DNA of 15,878 nt, from positions 1 to 15,878 of the forward strand of contig VAZR01000036.1 in assembly GCA_005888515.1 (NCBI GenBank). The letters run 5' to 3'. Below, one piece after another: positions 6,157 through 12,671 of this stretch. The position numbers were made by a program, and so were the translations under genes. The stretch comes from Alphaproteobacteria bacterium. GTDB lineage: Bacteria > Pseudomonadota > Alphaproteobacteria > ATCC43930 > CGMCC-115725. Under the pieces are notes generated by a model, which saw nothing but the letters and a program-made list of their open reading frames with translations, made no database searches and had not been told where the DNA came from. How positions within the stretch are numbered: the first letter of the stretch is position 1; every line of letters begins with the position of its first letter.

Positions 6157-7554
6157 ATGACAGCCCGCGTCCTGGTCGTCGACGACGTCGAACTGAACAT
6201 CAAGCTGCTCGAGGCCAAGCTGTCGAGCGAGTACTTCGAGGTGATCGTCGCCGATAACGGCCCGGTCGCCCTGGAACTCGCCGAGAGCGAGATGCCGGAC
6301 ATCATCCTCCTCGATGTGATGATGCCGGTGATGGACGGCTTCGAGGTGTGCCGCCGGCTGAAGGCCAATCCGCGCACCGCAGACGTCCCCGTGGTCATGG
6401 TGACCGCGTTGTCGGATGTCGCCGACCGGCTGCGCGGGCTCGAATCGGGCGCCGACGAGTTCCTGACCAAGCCGGTCAACGATACCGCGCTCTTCGCACG
6501 CGTCCGTTCGCTGGTCCGTCTGAAACGGATGATGGAAGAGCTGCGGCTGCGCGAAGAGGTCTGCCGTCAATTCGGCAACAGCGAGGACCAGGCGAAGCTG
6601 GCCGATGACGGCAAGGCGGCGCGCATCCTGCTGCTCCACGAAAACAATCCGGCCGCCGCACGGCTCCGCGATGTGCTGGAGCCGGTCGCCGCCGCGCTGC
6701 ATCGCGCGCCGAACTGCGCCGAGGCGCAGACGATGCTCGATTCCTCGATCGAGCTGGTGATCGCCAGCCTGTCGATGCCGGATGGCGACCCGCTGCGGTT
6801 GGTCTCGCAATGGCGCGCCGCCGAGGCAACCCGGCAATTGCCGATCCTGTTGATCGCCGATCCGGGCGAGCTGACGCGCCTTGCCAAGGGCCTCGATCTC
6901 GGCGCCAACGACTATTTGGTCCGTCCGGTCGACCGCAACGAATTGCTGGCGCGGGTGCGGACCCAGATCCGCCGCAAGCGTCTGCAGGACAGGCTGCACG
7001 AAAACTACAGCCGCAGCTTATCCTTGGCTCTGACCGATGAGCTGACCGGGCTTTATAACCGGCGCTATGTCTTCGCCCATCTGACCGAGCTGATGGCGCG
7101 TATGCCCGAGGGCGGTGCCACCGCGGTCATGATGTTCGACATCGATCATTTCAAGCAGGTCAACGACCGCTTCGGCCACCTTGCCGGCGACGATGTGTTG
7201 CGGGAACTCGCCGGGCGCGCGCTGCGCAATGTCCGCAGCGTCGATCTGGTCGGCCGGCTGGGCGGCGAGGAATTCGTCGTCGTGATGCCGGAAACCAGCC
7301 TCGGCGGCGCGACGATTGTCGCCGACCGCCTCCGTCAGGCGGTCGCCGACGAGCCCTTCGTCCTGGCGGAGAACGGCGAGAAGCTGGCCGTCACGATCAG
7401 CGTCGGCCTGGCGATCACCGGCCAGGGCGAGGATACCCTCGAAGCGCTGTTGAAGCGGGTCGACGACGCGCTGTACGCGGCCAAGAATGGCGGCCGCAAT
7501 CGCGTCATCGCCGCACCGCAGCGCCCACCGCACCCGATCGCCGTCGCTTCGTAG
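6157..7554 (+). CDS. pleD: Diguanylate cyclase response regulator PleD (REC-REC-GGDEF)
   Basis: PleD makes cyclic di-GMP from two GTP when its first receiver is phosphorylated, controlling pole development and attachment in Caulobacter-like bacteria. The 465-residue product shows receiver 1 (residues 1-120: DD9-10, phospho-Asp53 in IILLDVMMP, Lys105 in FLTKPVND), a degenerate receiver 2 (about 155-275, no acidic pocket: LLLHENN; SLSMPDGD), and the GGDEF domain (about 285-455: LTDELTGLYNRRY, FDIDHFKQVNDRFGH, active site GGEEF at 369-373). RSVD at 360-363, five residues before GGEEF, is the inhibitory I-site, so product inhibition is expected. It follows divK closely and is intact, which contrasts with divK. 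Confidence 0.97.
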   Translation: MTARVLVVDDVELNIKLLEAKLSSEYFEVIVADNGPVALELAESEMPDIILLDVMMPVMDGFEVCRRLKANPRTADVPVVMVTALSDVADRLRGLESGADEFLTKPVNDTALFARVRSLVRLKRMMEELRLREEVCRQFGNSEDQAKLADDGKAARILLLHENNPAAARLRDVLEPVAAALHRAPNCAEAQTMLDSSIELVIASLSMPDGDPLRLVSQWRAAEATRQLPILLIADPGELTRLAKGLDLGANDYLVRPVDRNELLARVRTQIRRKRLQDRLHENYSRSLSLALTDELTGLYNRRYVFAHLTELMARMPEGGATAVMMFDIDHFKQVNDRFGHLAGDDVLRELAGRALRNVRSVDLVGRLGGEEFVVVMPETSLGGATIVADRLRQAVADEPFVLAENGEKLAVTISVGLAITGQGEDTLEALLKRVDDALYAAKNGGRNRVIAAPQRPPHPIAVAS

Positions 7555-7595
7555 GCGACCCTCAACACCCCAATTCGCAGCCCTGCCCCCTCGCC

Positions 7596-7681
7596 GTCAT
7601 TGCGAGGAGCGTAGCGACGAAGCAATCCCCATCCGGCAAGCCTCGATGGGCAGGAGATTGCTTCACTTCGCTCACAATGAC
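7596..7681. repeat. Palindromic repeat between convergent pleD and rpmG, possible pleD terminator
   Basis: Outer arms GTCATTGCGAG (7596-7606) and CTCACAATGAC (7671-7681) pair with one mismatch. A second stem pairs GAAGCAATC (7619-7627) with GATTGCTTC (7656-7664), and an inner stem pairs CCCATC (7628-7633) with GATGGG (7645-7650). On the plus strand five T follow at 7687-7691, so the folded RNA could end pleD transcription. I recall this sequence (CGTCATTGCGAGGAGCG...) as a widely dispersed alphaproteobacterial palindrome. Confidence 0.82.
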
Positions 7682-7705
7682 AGCGGTTTTTAGCGCCGCA
7701 AGCGC

Positions 7706-7731
7706 GAAAATCCCCGGGAGGTCCCGGGGAT
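7706..7731 (-). terminator. Probable Rho-independent terminator of rpmG
   Basis: A perfect ten-base stem (7710-7719 with 7722-7731, ATCCCCGGGA / TCCCGGGGAT) is followed on the minus strand by a short T run (ATTTTCG). It begins 43 bases after the rpmG stop. The T run is short, so efficiency is uncertain. Confidence 0.6.
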
Positions 7732-7773
7732 CAGCGCAGAAACAGCCGTGGCGCTCGGGTGGCGGATCGCGCC

Positions 7774-7941
7774 CTACTTGATCTTGGCTTCGCGGAAGAT
7801 GACGTGCTTGCGCGCCACCGGATCGAACTTCTTCAGCTCGAGCTTATTGGTCTTGGTCCGCGGGTTCTTCTTCGTGACGTAAAAAAAACCCGTATCGGCG
7901 CTGCTGACGAGCTTGATCAGTACGGTGCTGCTTTTGGCCAT
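7774..7941 (-). CDS. rpmG: 50S ribosomal protein L33 (cysteine-free form)
   Basis: L33 is a small protein of the large ribosomal subunit near the E site. The 55-residue product MAKSSTVLIKLVSSADTGFF...NPRTKTNKLELKKFDPVARK matches the family length and the alphaproteobacterial pattern. It lacks the two CxxC pairs of the zinc-binding type, so it is the zinc-independent C-minus form. The ATG at 7941 lies 23 bases after the protease stop, suggesting co-transcription; a hairpin terminator follows the stop. Position beside pleD is common in this class of bacteria. Confidence 0.97.
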   Translation of the reverse strand: MAKSSTVLIKLVSSADTGFFYVTKKNPRTKTNKLELKKFDPVARKHVIFREAKIK

Positions 7942-7964
7942 CGTCGGTCTCGCGAGTTGCGGGT

Positions 7965-9614
7965 TTAGCGCTGTCTGGAAGATAACGCGCGGTCGGCCTC
8001 TGTCAAGGCGCGCTCCGGCGCTCCGGCCGGAGCCGGGTTGTGCGCCACATGCGTACTCGGGCGCAGCGCATGCACCGCGCTGGCATAGAGCCGGGGATCG
8101 CCGAGGACCCGCTCGGCCAGCTTGAGATCGATGGCCGGGCTTGTCGTCCGCGCCGGGCAGGAATGGCGCAGATCGGACCAAGCCCGCTCATCGAGTCCGC
8201 CGCGCCCGCGCAACACCGCCGGCGAAATCGGGGCCATCGCACCGGCTCGCTGCAGAGCGCGCTGCACCGACGCCTCGTCATCACCCAGATCGCTGGTGCA
8301 CAGCGTCGGCACCACACCATGCGTCTGCAGGTAATAGCCGGCCGGCGTGACGAGCCGCGCCCAAGTCAGCGTCAACTCGCCATCGTTGGGGAGGCGCAGC
8401 ACGGTCTGCACCGTGCCCTTGCCGTAGGACGAGCTGCCGATCACGACCGCGCGTCCGGAATCCTGCAGCGCGGCGGCGACGATCTCGGAAGACGAGGCGG
8501 AGCCGCCGTTGATCAGCACGACGATCGGGACCTGCGAGGCAACGCTGTGGCCGGATGCGGCGAAATACTGATGGCTGGCGGGATGCCGTCCGACGGTCGA
8601 GGCGATCGGACCATCATGGATGAACAGATCGGCTAGGCTGACCGCCTGATCGAGCAGGCCGCCGGGATTGCCGCGCAGATCGAGCACGATCCCGCCCAGG
8701 CGCCCGCCCGACTGCCGGCCCGCCTCCGTCAACGCTTCGGCCAGCCGTGCGGTGGTGCTCTGGTTAAAGCTGAGGATCTGAAACACCGGGATGTCGCCGA
8801 GGCGGGTCACCGCCACGGTCGGGATCACCACCAGCGCCCGGTGCAGATAAAAGTCCCTTGGTGTTGCGAGGCCGGGCCGCTCCACCCGTAGCACGACGCT
8901 GCTGCCGATCGGGCCGCGGAGCTGCTGGATAACTTGGCTTTGCGAGAGTCCGGCGGTCGCAACGCCGTTGATCGCGACGATCGTATCCTCGGCCTTTATG
9001 CCGGCCTGCGCCGCCGGGCCTTGCGGCGTCACCGCGGCAACCCGGAACGCGTCGGCGGTGGTGTCGAGGGTGATGCCGATGCCGCCGAACCCGTCGCGCG
9101 CGGCACGCTGGTTGCGCGCCGCCTCCGGCGGCGAATAGCGCGAGAACCGGTCGAGCGTTCCGGTCATGCCGTCGAACACCGCCTTGGCGACGGCATCCCG
9201 CGGCATCGCCGCGAGATTGGGGGCAGAACTCTTGGCGGCCGCGATCAGACGGCCGACCGTTTCGCCCCAGGCGCGCGTGTCGGTATCGGCCGGCATCGGC
9301 AGCACCGCGACATCGCGCCCGGCATAGGAAACCGCCAGCCCGGCGCCCGGTCTTTCGGCAACCGCAAGCTTGTCGTCGAGCCGGCTCAGCCGCGCCGCCC
9401 CCGCGAGCGCGAGATGCCGGCTCGAGGTCGGCTCGATGTAGAGATCGGTAATCTCATCGAAACCGCGGGCGAACAGCTGGCCTGTGGGATCGCCGCCACC
9501 CGTCTCGTTGCCGGCGCAGGCTGCGAGCGGCGCAGCAAGCGCAAAAACGCCGATCCAAGCCGCGGCAAGCGCGGACCGGCACAACGAGAACGTAGGTTTC
9601 CCGCAGATCGACAA
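7965..9614 (-). CDS. S41-family C-terminal processing peptidase, predicted lipoprotein
   Basis: These serine proteases trim or degrade envelope proteins in the periplasm. I choose TTG at 9614 (AGGGG eight bases upstream), giving 549 residues and a plausible lipoprotein signal: a hydrophobic stretch ALAAAWIGVFALAAPLAAC with the lipobox Cys at residue 33. No ATG gives a sensible signal peptide; the ATG at 9761 adds 49 residues without signal character. A PDZ domain follows (GFGGIGITLD ... GPAAQAGIKAEDTIVAINGV, about 175-245), then the S41 core with VLDLRGNPGGLLDQAV, nucleophile region LINGGSASSSEIVAAAL (Ser374) and SSSYGKGTVQT (Lys399), the Ser-Lys pair spaced by 25 as in CtpB/Prc. Substrate unknown. 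It sits between a small helical protein and rpmG. Confidence 0.93.
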   Translation of the reverse strand: MSICGKPTFSLCRSALAAAWIGVFALAAPLAACAGNETGGGDPTGQLFARGFDEITDLYIEPTSSRHLALAGAARLSRLDDKLAVAERPGAGLAVSYAGRDVAVLPMPADTDTRAWGETVGRLIAAAKSSAPNLAAMPRDAVAKAVFDGMTGTLDRFSRYSPPEAARNQRAARDGFGGIGITLDTTADAFRVAAVTPQGPAAQAGIKAEDTIVAINGVATAGLSQSQVIQQLRGPIGSSVVLRVERPGLATPRDFYLHRALVVIPTVAVTRLGDIPVFQILSFNQSTTARLAEALTEAGRQSGGRLGGIVLDLRGNPGGLLDQAVSLADLFIHDGPIASTVGRHPASHQYFAASGHSVASQVPIVVLINGGSASSSEIVAAALQDSGRAVVIGSSSYGKGTVQTVLRLPNDGELTLTWARLVTPAGYYLQTHGVVPTLCTSDLGDDEASVQRALQRAGAMAPISPAVLRGRGGLDERAWSDLRHSCPARTTSPAIDLKLAERVLGDPRLYASAVHALRPSTHVAHNPAPAGAPERALTEADRALSSRQR

Positions 9615-9787
9615 CCGCTGATCCCCTGTGCGCCCCCGGAGACCCCTGGGCGCAACATGCTGGCGCGTTCTTTTGGCTGCGGATCGGGGTCGAGGCGCCC
9701 GACCTGATCCCTTCCCGCCGCTGTCGAGCAGCACAGTAAAGTGCCGGACGATGGCGATCAATCTTCCGCTGGGAAGAGCTGTCGAGC

Positions 9788-9967
9788 TCAGGCGGTTTGT
9801 TTTTCGAGGCTGTTGGCGACCTGCCGGTAGCGCCGCGCCAGATTGACCAAGACCTTCCGCGCGGCGGAACAGGTTGCCGTCCTGGCCATCTCCCGAAGGC
9901 GTGCGGCATCCATCCGGTGATAGGCGGCGCGATCGCGGGTGGACCAGGTTGCCGGTTCTCGGGGCAT
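9788..9967 (-). CDS. Small helical protein of unknown function
   Basis: A 59-residue reading frame from ATG 9967, MPREPATWSTRDRAAYHRMD followed by AARLREMARTATCSAARKVL and VNLARRYRQVANSLEKQTA. The pattern (LREMA...A..A...L..LA..Y..LA) resembles a very common class of short helical alphaproteobacterial proteins with no known function. A longer version from GTG 10015 adds 16 residues lacking this pattern; neither start has a good Shine-Dalgarno. No signal peptide or membrane segment. The flanking gaps (9615-9787 and 9968-10094) show nothing I can name. Confidence 0.68.
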   Translation of the reverse strand: MPREPATWSTRDRAAYHRMDAARLREMARTATCSAARKVLVNLARRYRQVANSLEKQTA

Positions 9968-10094
9968 CGACCGACCTACAGCGTCAGCATCAACTGCCGA
10001 CAATTTACCGAGCACTTATGAAAAATTCGTTGCCCATCCCTGAAGAGAAGATGAACAGGGACCACAGGGTGCCGGCAGCCACCCCGGGCGGTCC

Positions 10095-12206
10095 TCAGCC
10101 GCGCCGGCGCGGCCCGCGCCCTCGGCGCAACCCGGTAAAGCGCGGCTTGGCAAAGGACTCCCCCTCCAGCCGGAACAGCAGTCGGCCACCCATCGGGTCC
10201 GCCTCGGCGAGCCGCACCGTCACCGCGTCGCCGAGCGCGAATTGCCGGCCGGACCGCCGCCCGACGAGGCGATGCTTCCTGGGATCGTGATCGTAATAAT
10301 CGGACGGGAGCGTCGAGACCGGCACCAGGCCATCGGCGCCGCTCTCCGGCAGGCTGATGAAAAATCCGAACGGCGCCACGCCGGTGATGCGCGCCTGATA
10401 AATCGTGCCGATCGCGTCGCTGAGGAGGGTCGCGCGGTAACGGTCCATCGCGGCGCGCTCGGCCGCCGCGGCGCGACGCTCGGTCATCGAGATATGATCG
10501 GCGGTACTGGCGATGGCCTCGCCGGCGAGCGGCGGCCGGCCGGCCGGCGCGGTCAGGGCGCGGTGCACGACCAGATCGGCATAGCGCCGGATCGGCGAAG
10601 TGAAATGGGCATAGCGCGGCAGCGCCAGGCCGAAATGGCCGATATTGTTCGGGCTGTAGACCGCCTGCGCCTGGCTGCGCAGCACCAGCTCATTGACGAT
10701 CGGCGCTTCCTGGGTGTCCCGCGCCTTTTCGAGGACCCGGTTGAACAGGGCCGGCCGAATGACCTGGCCCTTGGCAAGGGCGAGGCCCGGAATGCCGAGC
10801 TCGTCGAGAAAATCGCGCAGCGCCGCGAGCTTTTCCGGGTCGGGAGCGTCGTGGACCCGGTACATGCAGGGCTGGTGCCGCGATTCCAGCTCTTCGGCGG
10901 CCGCGACATTGGCCAGGATCATGAATTCCTCGATCAACCGGTGGCTGTCGAGGCGATGCCGCGGCACGACCGCGATCGGACGCCGCTCGCCGTCAAGCAC
11001 GACCCGGTGCTCGGTCAGATCGAGTTCGAGCGCCCCCCTCGCCCGCCGCGCCCGGTCGAGCACCGCGAAGGCGCCGTACAGCGCGTCGAGGCGCTCCGGC
11101 GTGATCGGCACCACCGTGCCGCCCGAGCCATCACGGGCCGCCTGAACGTCACCCGGTTTCAGGGAGCACAGATCGTTCGAGAGCGCCTCGGGCAGCATCG
11201 GCACGACGCGGTCGGGGAAGTAGACCGAATTGCCGCGATGCACCGCCTCGCGGTCGAGTGCGCTGCCCGGCCGGACGTAATGGCCGACATCGGCGATCGC
11301 GACGACGATATGCCAGCCGCCGCGGTTTTCCGGATCGGCATCCGCTTCGGCCCAGACGGCATCATCGAAATCGCGCGCATCCTCGCCGTCGATCGTGACC
11401 AGGGCGAGATCGCGCAGATCGGCGCGGCCCGTCAGATCGACAGATTGCGCGGCCGCCGCTTCGGCGAGGGCCTCGCGCGGAAACTCGCTCGGGATGTCGA
11501 AGGCGGCGATCGTGAGCCGGCTGATCGATCCCGGCGCATCGGCCGGCCCCAGCCGCTCGACGATGCGCGCCCGCTTGCCGCCGAAGCGGCGCGACGGCAG
11601 CTCCTCGGCGACGACCAGCTCGCCATCCGGCAGCCCCACGGCGTCGTGGCCAAGCACCCCATACTCGCTCTTGTCGCGGCGGTCGGCCGGGATCACCTCG
11701 CCGCCGCCGCGGGTGCGGCGGAACACGCCGACGATGCGGCTCTCCGGTGTGTCCAACCGGCGCACCGGCTCGGCTTCGGTCTCGCCGGACTCGCGGCGGA
11801 TCAGCCGCGCCAGCGCACGGGCGCTCTCCGGTAATTCGTCGCCCGCCGCGCTCTCGACGAGGCGGAACAGCGGCGCCTCACCGGGTCCCGGCCAAGCGAC
11901 CGGCCGGACCAGCGGAAATCCGTCGGCATCGCTGCCGGCGCGCTCGACCGCCATCATTTCCGGGAGAGCAGCGCCGGCGGCAAACCGCCGGTCGCCGCCG
12001 CGCACCAGCTCGCCCGATCGCGTGACCGCGCGCAGCATCGCGCGCAACGCCGGCTGATCGGAGGAACCCAGACCAAAAGCGCGGGCGATCTCGCGCGTGC
12101 CGATCGCCTCCGGATTGTCGCGCAGAAATTCGAGCAGCGCCTCAGGCGACGGCAACCCTCTTGAGCGGCCTCCCGGGCGCTCGGTGTTCCTAGGGCGTTT
12201 TGCCAA
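10095..12206 (-). CDS. rnr: Ribonuclease R, with an in-frame gap in the catalytic domain
   Basis: RNase R is a processive 3'-to-5' exoribonuclease degrading structured RNA. The 703-residue product starts at TTG 12206 (AAAGGA upstream), giving MAKRPRNTERP. It shows an N-terminal winged-helix region (about 20-80), cold-shock/OB segments, the RNB catalytic centre TIDGEDARDFDDAV (Asp273, 279, 281, 282), IADVGHYVRPGS (Tyr310), GNSVYFPDRVVPMLPEALSN, HRLIEEFMILANVAAAEELE, YAHFTSPIRRYADLVVHRAL and a C-terminal S1 domain with a basic tail. Between CSLKPGD (347-353) and VQAARDG about 37 residues present in other RNase R/II proteins (the stretch with DRxC...RSxARLTY) are missing, in frame, near base 11147. 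That removes core strands of the RNB fold, so activity is doubtful if the sequence is right. The start overlaps the GIY-YIG stop by 17 bases. Confidence 0.94.
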   Translation of the reverse strand: MAKRPRNTERPGGRSRGLPSPEALLEFLRDNPEAIGTREIARAFGLGSSDQPALRAMLRAVTRSGELVRGGDRRFAAGAALPEMMAVERAGSDADGFPLVRPVAWPGPGEAPLFRLVESAAGDELPESARALARLIRRESGETEAEPVRRLDTPESRIVGVFRRTRGGGEVIPADRRDKSEYGVLGHDAVGLPDGELVVAEELPSRRFGGKRARIVERLGPADAPGSISRLTIAAFDIPSEFPREALAEAAAAQSVDLTGRADLRDLALVTIDGEDARDFDDAVWAEADADPENRGGWHIVVAIADVGHYVRPGSALDREAVHRGNSVYFPDRVVPMLPEALSNDLCSLKPGDVQAARDGSGGTVVPITPERLDALYGAFAVLDRARRARGALELDLTEHRVVLDGERRPIAVVPRHRLDSHRLIEEFMILANVAAAEELESRHQPCMYRVHDAPDPEKLAALRDFLDELGIPGLALAKGQVIRPALFNRVLEKARDTQEAPIVNELVLRSQAQAVYSPNNIGHFGLALPRYAHFTSPIRRYADLVVHRALTAPAGRPPLAGEAIASTADHISMTERRAAAAERAAMDRYRATLLSDAIGTIYQARITGVAPFGFFISLPESGADGLVPVSTLPSDYYDHDPRKHRLVGRRSGRQFALGDAVTVRLAEADPMGGRLLFRLEGESFAKPRFTGLRRGRGPRRRG

Positions 12207-12498
12207 TGTCGTCCTTTGATCCGCGTCTGGAAAGAAATGGTAGCGACGCGTATTCGCCGCGTATCAGCGCTTCCTTCTTTTGACGACGCCAGCCCTTTAC
12301 CTGTCGTTCGGCGGATATCGCATCTTCGATCCGCTCAAAATATTGATGGAAAACGAGGCGTACCGGACGACGATGGGCGGTGTAGCCATCGAAGATCCCT
12401 GCTTCGTGTTCACTGAGACGCTTCTCCAGACTCTCTCGCGTGAGACCGACATAATACGAACCATCGGCGCAGAGCAGAATATAAAGAAAGGCGCCCAT
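12190..12498 (-). CDS. GIY-YIG domain protein (UPF0213 / YhbQ-like small nuclease family)
   Basis: A 102-residue single-domain GIY-YIG protein. Motifs in order: FLYILLCADGSYYVGLT (the GIY...YIG pair as LYI...YVG), LEKRLSEHEAG (catalytic Arg), TAHRRPVRLVFHQYF, and AERQVKGWRRQKKEALI (catalytic Glu and basic helix). Family length is usually 80-110 residues. The ATG at 12498 follows GGAG, so the start is good. The last 17 bases overlap the rnr start, which implies coupled translation. Family members are DNA- or RNA-acting nucleases of poorly known function; a repair or RNA role beside rnr and topA is only a guess. Confidence 0.92.
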   Translation of the reverse strand: MGAFLYILLCADGSYYVGLTRESLEKRLSEHEAGIFDGYTAHRRPVRLVFHQYFERIEDAISAERQVKGWRRQKKEALIRGEYASLPFLSRRGSKDDIGKTP

Positions 12499-12524
12499 TC
12501 AGCTCCGTGCTGCAAAACCGCCGC

Positions 12525-12647
12525 GCGTCCTTCGAGACGCGCTTCGGCTACGCCGACAGCGCTCCTCAGGATGAGGTGGGTTACGGTTGGGCATAAAGAA
12601 AAAACCTCATCCTGAGGAGCCCGCAAAGCGGGCGTCTCGAAGGACGC
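12525..12647. repeat. Palindromic intergenic element, copy 2 (topA / GIY-YIG gap)
   Basis: Same family as 413-533. The outer stem is 16 perfect bases (12525-12540 with 12632-12647), the inner stem 17 perfect bases (12561-12577 with 12604-12620). Side hairpins are TCGGC-TAC-GCCGA (12544-12556) and CCCGC-AAA-GCGGG (12620-12632). Stems match copy 1 closely, while side-hairpin sequences and the central loop differ yet still pair. It lies between the topA stop and the GIY-YIG start. Confidence 0.88.
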
Positions 12648-12671
12648 ACGGCTGCGGTCCAGCGATCCGCG

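Noticed and set aside
6106..6999. 297-codon minus-strand open frame opposite pleD
   Set aside because: No recognisable domain; pleD on the plus strand explains the region completely.
3252..11156. Shared octamer TCACCCGG at the joins of the isochorismatase-like gene and rnr, in opposite orientation
   Set aside because: Eight GC-rich bases at two of four joins can easily be chance; the gatA and divK joins lack it.
10242..11834. 530-codon plus-strand open frame opposite rnr
   Set aside because: Same shadow effect; the rnr strand carries unmistakable RNB motifs.
413..12647. CRISPR-like or transposon-end interpretation of the paired palindromes
   Set aside because: Only two copies 12 kb apart, no spacers, no transposase between them and no evident target-site duplication.
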